A stretch of DNA of 24,703 bases, from NCBI GenBank assembly GCA_023386395.1, contig JAEWJV010000189.1, positions 1-24,703 on the forward strand, in the 5' to 3' direction. This DNA is from Bacteroidota bacterium (lineage in GTDB: Bacteria; Bacteroidota; Bacteroidia; Chitinophagales; Chitinophagaceae). The translations under genes and the position numbers were made by a program. A model generated the notes under the pieces. That model made no database searches. It was given only the letters and a program-made list of their open reading frames with translations, and was not told the origin of the DNA. Numbering within the stretch: the stretch's first letter is position 1; each line of letters begins with the position of its first letter. Of the stretch, positions 8,392 through 14,985 are shown one piece after another.

Positions 8392-9207
8392 TTAACGTGT
8401 TCTCAATGCTACAAGTGCTACCGTAAGTATAGCTGCAGCAATAGTTATGTAACGATTCCGATAGGCATCCGTGGAAGCAATCTTATATTTATTGGGCTGC
8501 ACATAAACAATGTCGTTAGATTGCAGGTAAAAATAGGGAGAGCTCACAATGTCTTTATTATTAAGGTTAAGGCGGATAAGCTTCTTATCGTTCAGGGTAT
8601 CCCGCATCAATAACACATTTTCCCGCCGCCCGTATATAGTCATGTCGCCTGCAAGTCCCAAAGCATCAAAAATATTCACCCTTTCATTAGGAACAATATA
8701 AGTAGAAGGTCTTAGCACCTCACCAATTACCGTTATTTTAAAATTAGCATACCTTACATTTACAATAGCATTATTAAAATATTTATCCACTTCTTTTGTA
8801 ACCAAATCCTTGGTTTCTGCAGTGGTTAATCCCGCAACATGCAGTCTACCCACAAAAGGAAGTTCTATATATCCATCCTTATCCACCAAATATCCATTCA
8901 CATTTGGAGGATTATTTCCGGGTACACTACCGGAGACAGGTAAGGTTGTGGAGGTATTATTCAAACTATTCGTATTATTAAGCAGGGACGTAACGTCATT
9001 ATCTATTGTTTCGATGGTTACCGATAAAATATCATCCGGCTGGATCACCGGTGATTTAAAGGGCACCGTTTTAACCACGACAGGCTTTGCAGTATCTGCA
9101 TAATCCTGAAAATAGGAAACGTTTTTATAGGAAGTGCAGGAGTTTAATAGTAATAATAATGCGGTAAAAAGCAAGAAAGATAAAAAAGACAACCTGGTAT
9201 GCTTCAT
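8392..9207 (-). CDS. Wza-like polysaccharide export outer-membrane lipoprotein
   Basis: A 271-residue protein with a type II signal peptide: MKHTRLSFLSFLLFTALLLL followed by LNSC, with Cys24 as the lipidated residue. The poly-export domain covers about residues 50-150 (KSPVIQPDDILSVTIET, then VDKDGYIELPFVGRLHVAGLTTAE), and an SLBB-type domain follows (ITVIGEVLRPSTYIVPNERVNIFDALGLAGD). A hydrophobic stretch at about 252-267 fits the C-terminal outer-membrane helix of Wza. It forms the outer-membrane exit for the polymer and works with the Wzc-like protein encoded 21 bases downstream. A Ser/Thr/Asn-rich insertion (about residues 75-100) lies within the export domain. The ATG at 9205-9207 gives a complete signal peptide. 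Confidence 0.93.
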   Translation of the reverse strand: MKHTRLSFLSFLLFTALLLLLNSCTSYKNVSYFQDYADTAKPVVVKTVPFKSPVIQPDDILSVTIETIDNDVTSLLNNTNSLNNTSTTLPVSGSVPGNNPPNVNGYLVDKDGYIELPFVGRLHVAGLTTAETKDLVTKEVDKYFNNAIVNVRYANFKITVIGEVLRPSTYIVPNERVNIFDALGLAGDMTIYGRRENVLLMRDTLNDKKLIRLNLNNKDIVSSPYFYLQSNDIVYVQPNKYKIASTDAYRNRYITIAAAILTVALVALRTR

Positions 9208-9440
9208 GTTAATATGAATTAATTGCTTTTAAATGGGCCGATATGGCTATATAATGATATGGGGGCACAACAAAATACAAAAACAAGCCTTACAATATTA
9301 CAGTTGAATATCGTTTCAGTTAGCTGATTCCGGGGACCTTTATAATTCACAATGAATGTATTTTAAATAAATCAAAATAAAGACTGATTGGCTTAAAAAT
9401 CAAATGGAATACAAGTATAATAAATTTTTACAATATTAAA

Positions 9441-10724
9441 TTACAGCCTTGCATCTGCAAGTTCTTTGCCAATACATCCTTTTATATCAAAAATAACAGC
9501 ATTATTCTTTTTGTATGGCATAAAATCCATTTCGAGGAATGCCGCATGCGCAACTGCAATGATAACAGCCGCGTAATGCTTGTCTATTTCTTCCGCGGTT
9601 ATTACATTAATACCTAATTCCTTTTTCACCTCTTCCTTATTCACCAGCGGGTCATATACATCCGTTTCCACTCCAAACTGCTGCAGTTCGCGGTATATAT
9701 CAATCACCTTGCTGTTTCTTATATCGGGGCAGTTTTCCTTAAAAGCTATACCCAGCAGTAAGGTTTTACAACCCTTTATAGTATGGCCTTTTTTGATCAT
9801 CAGCTTAACCACCTTGCCTGCTATAAAAGCGCCCATCATATCATTTACTCTTCTGCCGGACAGTATCACTTGCGGATGATAACCAAGTGAAGTTGCTTTA
9901 TGAGCAAGATAATAGGGATCAACACTTATACAGTGTCCACCCACCAAACCAGGTCTGAAGTTTAAGAAATTCCATTTGGTACCGGCCGCTTCCAGCACAT
10001 CGTTTGTGTCAATACCTATACGGTCAAATATGAGCGCCAGTTCATTTACAAAAGAAATATTTACATCGCGCTGGGCATTTTCAATGGCCTTGGAAGCCTC
10101 GGCCACTTTTATACTGGGCGCCTTATGCGTACCGGCGGTTATGATAGTTCTATACAAACTATCGATCCTTTCTGCAGCTTCCGGCGTTGAACCCGATGTT
10201 ACTTTTTTAATATTCACCAGCGTATTCACCTTGTCGCCGGGATTAATGCGCTCGGGCGAATACCCTACATAAAAATCTTTATTGAATACAAGACCGGATG
10301 CATTTTCCAACACAGGCACACATTCTTCTTCTGTGCATCCCGGGTAAACAGTTGATTCATAAATAACCGTGTCACCCTGTTTTAAAACCCGCGCTGCTAT
10401 TTCAGAGGCCTCCAACAAATAGCTGAGATCAGGCGCATTATACCGGTCAACCGGCGTTGGAACGGTTATAATATAAACGTTGCCTGCTTTTAGATCTTCC
10501 AGGTTATTTGTAAAAAAAATGCCTTTAGAATTGTTGTTATCCTGTTTTAAAACAGCCTGCAAAACCCGTGGTTCTGCTTCCAGCGTGCGGTCTTTCCCTT
10601 CCTTTAATTCGGCAATTCTCTGGCTATTTATATCGAATCCGGTAACCGCAAAATGTTTGGCAAATTCCAGGGCAAGAGGCAAGCCTACATAACCCAATCC
10701 AATCACAGCTATCCTGGTATTCAT
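9441..10724 (-). CDS. TviB/WbpO-type UDP-N-acetylhexosamine 6-dehydrogenase
   Basis: A 427-residue nucleotide sugar dehydrogenase. The NAD-binding motif GLGYVGLP is at residues 9-16. The middle region has VYESTVYPGCTEEECVP and VGYSPERINPGDK, and the catalytic Cys265 sits in GLVGGHCISVDPYYL, followed by the C-terminal UDP-binding domain (GIAFKENCPDIRNSKV). These segments, and even the terminal DARL, resemble TviB/VipA of the Vi antigen pathway and WbpO more than UDP-glucose dehydrogenase (Ugd) or WecC. It would oxidise UDP-GlcNAc or UDP-GalNAc at C6 to the uronic acid using two NAD+. It is the first gene of the leftward polysaccharide series, separated from wza by 233 AT-rich bases, so it may be transcribed separately. 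Confidence 0.88.
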   Translation of the reverse strand: MNTRIAVIGLGYVGLPLALEFAKHFAVTGFDINSQRIAELKEGKDRTLEAEPRVLQAVLKQDNNNSKGIFFTNNLEDLKAGNVYIITVPTPVDRYNAPDLSYLLEASEIAARVLKQGDTVIYESTVYPGCTEEECVPVLENASGLVFNKDFYVGYSPERINPGDKVNTLVNIKKVTSGSTPEAAERIDSLYRTIITAGTHKAPSIKVAEASKAIENAQRDVNISFVNELALIFDRIGIDTNDVLEAAGTKWNFLNFRPGLVGGHCISVDPYYLAHKATSLGYHPQVILSGRRVNDMMGAFIAGKVVKLMIKKGHTIKGCKTLLLGIAFKENCPDIRNSKVIDIYRELQQFGVETDVYDPLVNKEEVKKELGINVITAEEIDKHYAAVIIAVAHAAFLEMDFMPYKKNNAVIFDIKGCIGKELADARL

Positions 10725-11260
10725 TCTATAAAATAACGCTATGGCGTTTATCTAAAAAAATATAAATAACTCCCCCCGTTTATTTACGGCTTCGCCGTCC
10801 TCACTCCCACCATATGAGTGAGGTTTGAGTGAAATAGCTATAGCATGGCCATAGATCTTCAGTGAAGTATAATTATATACTTCTTTGGCGGAGTACGGGA
10901 TACAGTAAAAGGCAGGCTTAATTCGTTCGAGGCAATGAACAACAAGGTGATAAACATTGTTGGTTCTTCCGGTTTCACAGATTTAGTTAACAGGCCGCAA
11001 AAGAAAGGATAAAAAAGGAATTTTCAAAATTGGAGCAACATAGATTTATCGCTTTTCGCCCGTTAATTTTTTAACCGGCGAGTGAAAAGAGAAAGCTGCA
11101 GACTGCGGGACCCAAGACTTTGAGCTCTGAGCTATACCCTTGGCCGTATAAGGAGAGATTAAATAAAAGAATTGACAAGTAAGCGGTTTGAAAAGGGATC
11201 AATATCCCCCCGGTAAACCAATTGTTAAGCAGCTAATAATATAAAAACAGGCAGCCAGCT
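10725..11260. other. 536-base gene-free stretch with several hairpins
   Basis: No convincing gene is visible on either strand. The stretch holds a run of inverted repeats: ACGGC-TTC-GCCGT (10786-10798), CCTCACTC-9 nt-GAGTGAGG (10799-10823), GAAGTATA-ATTA-TATACTTC (10864-10883) and a longer imperfect one at 11052-11089. A short 7-bp tandem repeat occurs at 11119-11132. The only short start-to-stop frame noticed (ATG at 10935, 25 codons) has no recognisable features. The region separates the polysaccharide locus from the hxlR-SDR group and may be the remains of small repeat elements or of a decayed gene. Confidence 0.7.
11052..11089. repeat. Long imperfect hairpin
   Basis: CGCCCGTTAA (11057-11066) faces TTAACCGGCG (11071-11080) across a TTTT loop with a single mismatch, and the outer CTTTTC (11052-11057) can pair with GAAAAG (11084-11089) past a small bulge. 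No T-run follows on either strand in the terminator position, so it is recorded as a structural repeat of unknown role. Confidence 0.6.
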
Positions 11261-11605
11261 TTACTCAGTCTCCAAGGGCATTGTAGCGATTTCATATTTT
11301 ATATTCCATTCTTTTATGCTTTCTAAAATCGGCAAAAAAGCCAGGCCTTTTTCAGACAAACTATATTCTACCCTTGGCGGTATTTCCTTATAGGCCAATC
11401 GTTGCAATAGCCCATCTTCTTCCAGCTCTTTTAACTGTTCGGTTAGTACTTTCCTTGAAATATTGGGCACTATGGCATCCAACTGGCCAAAACGAATGCT
11501 ACGGGTGCCAATAACATTTATAATTATCGGCTTCCATTTATTACCAATAGTGCCGATAGCTCTCGTGAAGGGGCAATTCGAATTGCAAAATCTGTCATCT
11601 CTCAT
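11261..11605 (-). CDS. HxlR-family winged-helix transcriptional regulator
   Basis: A 114-residue regulator. The family's N-terminal Cys-Pro is present (CPFTRAIGTIGNKWKP; Cys11), followed by the winged helix-turn-helix (IRFGQLDAIVPNISRKVLTEQLKELEEDGLL, then the wing RLAYKEIPPRVEYSLSEKG). HxlR proteins are dimeric DNA-binding regulators that often use this Cys to sense electrophiles or oxidants and usually control a divergent oxidoreductase gene, as is the case here. The frame is open to a TTG at 11629, but the ATG at 11603-11605 gives the normal family length and leaves the operator outside the gene. The divergent intergenic region holds a GTTAC/GTAAC inverted repeat that is the likely binding site, so autoregulation is probable. 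Confidence 0.9.
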   Translation of the reverse strand: MRDDRFCNSNCPFTRAIGTIGNKWKPIIINVIGTRSIRFGQLDAIVPNISRKVLTEQLKELEEDGLLQRLAYKEIPPRVEYSLSEKGLAFLPILESIKEWNIKYEIATMPLETE

Positions 11606-11621
11606 GTTTTTAAGATTTGTA

Positions 11622-11659
11622 GTTACCAAATAGTAACCAGAATAAACTATAATGGTTAC
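11622..11659. promoter_or_regulatory. Probable HxlR operator between divergent genes
   Basis: GTTAC (11622-11626) and GTAAC (11633-11637) form an inverted repeat with a 6-base spacer. A third half-site GGTTAC (11654-11659) lies 33 bases from the first, about three helical turns, and shares its last base with the -7 box of hxlR. Such dyads in front of HxlR genes are commonly the regulator's own site. Assignment is by position and symmetry only. Confidence 0.6.
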
Positions 11660-11666
11660 AAAGATA
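11659..11666 (-). promoter_or_regulatory. Candidate -7 box of hxlR promoter
   Basis: On the minus strand this reads TATCTTTG, an exact match to the Bacteroidota -7 consensus TAnnTTTG. A TTTC, close to the -33 TTTG, lies about 21 bases upstream. Transcription would start near 11652, giving a leader of about 46 bases that contains the inverted-repeat operator. Confidence 0.5.
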
Positions 11667-11710
11667 TACTATTGATGGTACCTTCGTGAAAGAAATCTAA
11701 AATAAATAAA

Positions 11711-12481
11711 ATGAGCAGATTAAAAAACAAAGTGGCAGTTATTACAGGTGGTAATAGTGGCATTGGGTTTGGCATTGCCCGGGAGTTTAAAAATGAAGGT
11801 GCTGCAGGAGCTATTGTTGGCAGAAACCAGCAAACTTTAGATAGTTCTGTAACCGAACTTGGTGATAATTTTATAGCTATCAACGCCGATGTAACCAAAG
11901 CTGCCGACCTAGAAAGAGTGTTTAAAGAAACGGCTGAAAAATTTGGTAAGATAGACGTGGTAGTGGCCAATGCAGGCGGCGCTGTAGCAGGGGTCATATT
12001 TGGTTCTGTGGCAGATATTGGCGAAGCGGTCTATGACAAGACAATGGACTTAAACCTTAAAAGTGTTTACCTCACGGTTCATAAAGCACTGCCCTATATG
12101 AATGATGGTAGTTCTATCATTCTTATCGGATCAAATGCAGCGCATCGGGCCTATCCTACTTTTACGCTTTATGGCGCTGCAAAAGCGGCTGTAATCCATT
12201 TTGCAAAAGGATTTTCCAACGACCTTTTAAATAGAAGGATCAGGGCAAATGTAATAACACCAGGCACAACAGATACGCCCGTATTTGACAAGTTTGTTCC
12301 TGCGGAACAGCTTGAAGCTGTAAAAAAATACTGGGCGGATGTAATGCCCATAGGCAGAATCGGGCAACCGTCTGATATTGGCAAAACAGCCGTTTTCCTG
12401 GCTTCTGATGATTCCTCTTTTATGCTTGGCGCTGAACTCCTTGTTGATGGTGGCCTCACCTATTTGTCGCCAGCTAAATAA
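11711..12481 (+). CDS. SDR family oxidoreductase
   Basis: A 256-residue classical short-chain dehydrogenase/reductase. It has the cofactor motif TGGNSGIG (residues 12-19), ANAGG (86-90) and the catalytic tetrad Asn115, Ser141, Tyr154 and Lys158 (LYGAAKAA). The C-terminal MLGAELLVDGG is also typical. It reduces a carbonyl or oxidises an alcohol with NAD(P)H; Arg38 after the second strand (VGRN) suggests NADP preference. The substrate is unknown. Divergent transcription from the HxlR regulator with a shared operator suggests induction by a reactive or electrophilic compound. The ATG at 11711 is preceded by an A-rich leader without a Shine-Dalgarno site. Confidence 0.9.
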   Translation: MSRLKNKVAVITGGNSGIGFGIAREFKNEGAAGAIVGRNQQTLDSSVTELGDNFIAINADVTKAADLERVFKETAEKFGKIDVVVANAGGAVAGVIFGSVADIGEAVYDKTMDLNLKSVYLTVHKALPYMNDGSSIILIGSNAAHRAYPTFTLYGAAKAAVIHFAKGFSNDLLNRRIRANVITPGTTDTPVFDKFVPAEQLEAVKKYWADVMPIGRIGQPSDIGKTAVFLASDDSSFMLGAELLVDGGLTYLSPAK

Positions 12482-12545
12482 TCATCCTGAATCAATTTTC
12501 ACAGAATCAAAATCATCTTATAACAGAAACTTAAAAAAGAATACA

Positions 12546-13169
12546 ATGAGTAATTTAGAAAACAAAGAAACAAGCTACGCAATTATCGGCTTCGGTAATA
12601 TCGGCCAGGCCCTGGCTAAGGCATTTGCCCGCAAGGGCATCGAAGTATCTGTTGCCACCACGCGCCATCCGGAAAGTTTTGCGCCCGATGCAGCCGCAAT
12701 CGGATCTACAATCATTCCTAAAACACTGGCAGAAGCCACTAAGGCGGATATCATCTTTTTGGCTGTCCGCTTTGAGTCGCACCCCGATGTTGCGAAAGCG
12801 CTGCCATCCTGGAAAGGAAAGACCATCGTTGATGTGACCAACGCTTACGGCGTACCTCCTGAGCAATTGGGAGGACAGCCTTCTGCCAGGGTTGTTGCGC
12901 AGGCTTTCACTGGTGCAAAACTGGTTAAGGGCTTCAACCATTTGGGCGCTGCCGTACTTGCCCGTGATCCGGGCGTAAATGGTGGCAGGAGAGTCGTATT
13001 CCTGGCGAGCGACGATGACGCCGCAACAGCGGAGATTGGTACGCTTGCGGAAAATCTTGGTTTTTCACCCATCAATCTTGGCGGGCTTTCGGAAGGCGGG
13101 TTGCTGGTACAGGCGCGGGGAAAGAGCTGGGGTCAACTAATCTTTAAGGACCTGGTTAACTTCGGCTGA
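12546..13169 (+). CDS. F420-dependent NADP oxidoreductase-like dinucleotide-binding protein
   Basis: A 207-residue Rossmann-fold protein. GFGNIGQALA at residues 15-24 is the dinucleotide-binding loop, and TTRHPES after the second strand is like the NADP-binding loop of F420-dependent NADP reductases. The C-terminal part (GFNHLGAAVLARDP, GGLSEGGLLVQARGKSWGQLIFKDLVNF) matches the COG2085-type proteins that are common next to HxlR regulators and SDR genes in bacteria lacking F420. It probably reduces an unknown substrate with NADPH. The frame is open upstream into the SDR gene, but the ATG at 12546, after an A-rich leader, starts the conserved part. Its codons are visibly more GC-rich than those of both flanking SDR genes, suggesting a separate origin. 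Confidence 0.85.
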   Translation: MSNLENKETSYAIIGFGNIGQALAKAFARKGIEVSVATTRHPESFAPDAAAIGSTIIPKTLAEATKADIIFLAVRFESHPDVAKALPSWKGKTIVDVTNAYGVPPEQLGGQPSARVVAQAFTGAKLVKGFNHLGAAVLARDPGVNGGRRVVFLASDDDAATAEIGTLAENLGFSPINLGGLSEGGLLVQARGKSWGQLIFKDLVNFG

Positions 13170-13303
13170 TAACCCGTTATAAAGGGCATCACAATACAAA
13201 CAGAATTTTAAAAAACCAATATCAAGGTTGCCATTGCAACCAGGTAATTTAAGAAACGAGGCTACAGAGTATTATTCTTTTAGCTGATATCATAAAAAAA
13301 ATC

Positions 13304-14062
13304 ATGAATAAATTAAAAAATAAAGTAGCGGTAATTACAGGCGCTTCAAAAGGAATAGGCGCCTCTATCGCAAAACACTTTGCCAAGGAAGGTGCAAAGG
13401 TGGTTGTAAATTATGCCACAAGTAAAGAAGGCGCAGATAGCGTGGTTAAGGAAATAACCGACAATGGTGGCACTGCTATTTCAGTGCAGGCCGATGTATC
13501 GAAAGAAGCCGATGTAATAAGACTTTTTGAAGAAACAAAGAAAGAATACGGTACGCTGGATATTTTAGTAAACAACGCAGCGTTTCACATTTACCAACCT
13601 ATTGAACAAGTATCAGCCGAAGCGTTTCATCAGCATTTCAACGTCAATGTTTTGGGGCCGGTACTTGCTACCCAGGCATCGCTGAAACTGTTTGGCGATC
13701 AGGGTGGCAATATCATCAACATCAGTTCAGGTGCAAGCAAAATGCCTCTTCCTGCAGCTTCGTTGTACTCTGCAACTAAAGCGGCATTGGATGCTATAAC
13801 AATTTCTTTGTCGAAAGAACTGGGTACAAAAAACATTCGTATCAATTCTATTTTGCCGGGCGCTACGGAAACGGAAGGCGCAAACAGTGCTGGTGTTACT
13901 GCAGGCAGCGAGTATGAAAAAATGTTTATAGCCAATACCCCACTTGGCCGCAGAGGCCAGCCCGAAGATATTGCAAAAGCGGCCGTTTTTCTTGCTTCCG
14001 ATGATGCCGCCTGGATCACGGGAGAGCAGATTTCCGTTTCGGGTGGAATGTATGGTTTTTAA
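13304..14062 (+). CDS. SDR family oxidoreductase (FabG-like)
   Basis: A 252-residue classical short-chain dehydrogenase with TGASKGIG (12-19), NNAA (90-93), Asn115, Ser142, and Tyr155-x3-Lys159 (LYSATKAA). NTPLGRRGQPEDIAKAAVFLASDDAAWITGEQISVSGG at the C-terminus is typical of the 3-oxoacyl-ACP reductase / glucose 1-dehydrogenase branch. Only its general oxidoreductase role can be stated. It lies 134 bases after the F420-oxidoreductase-like gene, and a strong terminator follows at 14164, so it is probably the last gene of the hxlR-controlled series, though the spacer leaves room for its own promoter. The sequence is clearly related to but distinct from the first SDR, so this is not a recent duplication. 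Confidence 0.9.
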   Translation: MNKLKNKVAVITGASKGIGASIAKHFAKEGAKVVVNYATSKEGADSVVKEITDNGGTAISVQADVSKEADVIRLFEETKKEYGTLDILVNNAAFHIYQPIEQVSAEAFHQHFNVNVLGPVLATQASLKLFGDQGGNIINISSGASKMPLPAASLYSATKAALDAITISLSKELGTKNIRINSILPGATETEGANSAGVTAGSEYEKMFIANTPLGRRGQPEDIAKAAVFLASDDAAWITGEQISVSGGMYGF

Positions 14063-14163
14063 ATTTATCAACTAAAAAGGCAAAACAATGGGAAGGAATT
14101 ATTGCCGGTCTGGTTTCACTATCCAGGCTAAAAATAAATCCGGAACAACCACGCTTTAACACT

Positions 14164-14196
14164 AAGCCACAGATAAAAATTATTTGTGGCTTTTTG
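14164..14196 (+). terminator. Rho-independent terminator of the SDR series
   Basis: AAGCCACAGATAA (14164-14176), loop AAA, and TTATTTGTGGCTT (14180-14192) form a 13-bp stem with one G-U pair, followed by TTTTTG and more T-rich sequence. It is oriented for the plus strand, about 100 bases after the second SDR stop. Confidence 0.85.
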
Positions 14197-14323
14197 CTTT
14201 TCGGCAACATCATTTAACGGTTGTGCTTGCAGACGAACAGAAAACTGATACAAGACCTGCGCATTAGTATTCCTGCGAAATTTTTTTACCCGCAAACAAA
14301 GTAAACCATGCAGTAAGTATGCC

Positions 14324-14376
14324 CCAGGTATGAAGGAGGGTACGGGGAGATATGGAGGAAAGTCCCGTCACCCTGG
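14324..14376. repeat. Imperfect inverted repeat
   Basis: GGGTACGGG (14338-14346) can pair with CCCGTCACCC (14364-14373) with a one-base bulge, and the outer CCAGG (14324-14328) with CCTGG (14372-14376), partly sharing bases. The loop is purine-rich. It lies downstream of the ends of both neighbouring genes. No T-run follows on either strand, so its role is unknown. Confidence 0.5.
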
Positions 14377-14444
14377 TAAACATCAATTAAGTTGAATGAT
14401 TGCTATACCAAAGCATATGATCATCCAGCAAACGCCCTGAAAAT

Positions 14445-14906
14445 CTAAAACGCGGGCACCAGGTTTCTGCCAAACTCATACATACCCGGCCATGGGATCA
14501 TAGCCAGTATTATTAAAAGTGCAAACGTGTATAGCAATATGCAGCGCCTGTGTTTTTTACCATCGGGTATATTCTTGCGGTACACGCCCCGGGCCACGGT
14601 AATCAATATAATTGCCACGATCATTCCTACGGTATGTTCAACTGCAAAAAAGCGGCTGGCGCTGTTGCGCATTACTTCTGCCCCGTTATTCATAAAATTC
14701 TGAAGTCCCCATGAACCTGCAAACCATTCATATAACCCAATAAGCAATTGAATATGGGCGAAAATCATGAGTATCAAACCAAGCTTTTTATCGCTTGCGC
14801 CAAAAGGTTTATTAACAGCAGCGATGTGCCTTAAAAGGTTTATAATCAGCAGCAATAAAATTACCCAGCGTAATAAATTGTGCAGGCCAAGCAGAAAATT
14901 ATACAT
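14445..14906 (-). CDS. Small four-helix membrane protein (cytochrome b-like in databases)
   Basis: A 153-residue protein with four hydrophobic segments (about residues 3-25, 42-60, 83-107, 120-140). The N-terminus MYNFLLGLHNLLRW, the His in FAHIQLLIG and the His in FFAVEHTVGM recur in a Bacteroidota family usually labelled cytochrome B; the helix-embedded histidines could bind haem, but this is not proven and the role is unknown. The frame is open to 15023, but that part runs through a tandem repeat and into the next gene; the ATG at 14904-14906, about 22 bases after a TACATTTG box, is the likely start. It lies downstream of the TolB-like gene in the same direction. Confidence 0.75.
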   Translation of the reverse strand: MYNFLLGLHNLLRWVILLLLIINLLRHIAAVNKPFGASDKKLGLILMIFAHIQLLIGLYEWFAGSWGLQNFMNNGAEVMRNSASRFFAVEHTVGMIVAIILITVARGVYRKNIPDGKKHRRCILLYTFALLIILAMIPWPGMYEFGRNLVPAF

Positions 14907-14927
14907 GATTTGATGAGTTTGAATGTT

Positions 14928-14935
14928 CAAATGTA
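14928..14935 (-). promoter_or_regulatory. Candidate -7 box for the four-helix membrane protein gene
   Basis: The minus strand reads TACATTTG, an exact TAnnTTTG match, ending 21 bases before the ATG. No TTTG is found at the -33 spacing; the 7-bp repeat array begins just upstream. The same octamer at nearly the same distance precedes the TolB-like gene. Confidence 0.4.
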
Positions 14936-14947
14936 AGCATTGTTGGT

Positions 14948-14982
14948 TATAAGCTATGAGCAGCGAGTTACGAGCTGTGAGC
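14948..14982. repeat. Five-unit degenerate 7-bp tandem repeat
   Basis: Plus-strand units are TATAAGC, TATGAGC, AGCGAGT, TACGAGC and TGTGAGC, with consensus TATGAGC. The array lies between the TolB-like gene end and the promoter of the next gene. Related 7-bp units occur at 11119 and 17815. Confidence 0.75.
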
Positions 14983-14985
14983 TCA

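Larger units (their letters stand above)
14063..14444. other. 382-base gene-free stretch between convergent genes
   Basis: This stretch contains the terminator of the SDR series (14164-14196) and an imperfect inverted repeat at 14324-14376. A short open stretch before the terminator (14088-14162, 24 codons from an ATG) has no recognisable family features. The remaining bases, 14197-14320 and 14377-14444, show nothing that can be assigned. Confidence 0.6.

Noticed and set aside
12169..12459. Long antisense frame opposite the first SDR gene, and similar long antisense frames opposite other genes (for example 9580-9879 and 16595-17338)
   Set aside because: They mirror well-recognised proteins, have low-complexity translations and no family features.
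13226..13241. GGTTGC-CATT-GCAACC hairpin between the F420-like gene and the second SDR
   Set aside because: The stem is only 6 bp and no T-run follows, so it was not called a terminator or operator.
14088..14162. 24-codon frame after the second SDR
   Set aside because: It is too short, has no recognisable features and lies directly before the terminator stem; it may be leader or decayed sequence.
14355..14365. GAGGAAAGTCC, as in the conserved 5' region of RNase P RNA
   Set aside because: The matching 3' conserved ACAGAA region is absent and there are fewer than 100 bases before the next gene, so a full RNase P RNA does not fit.
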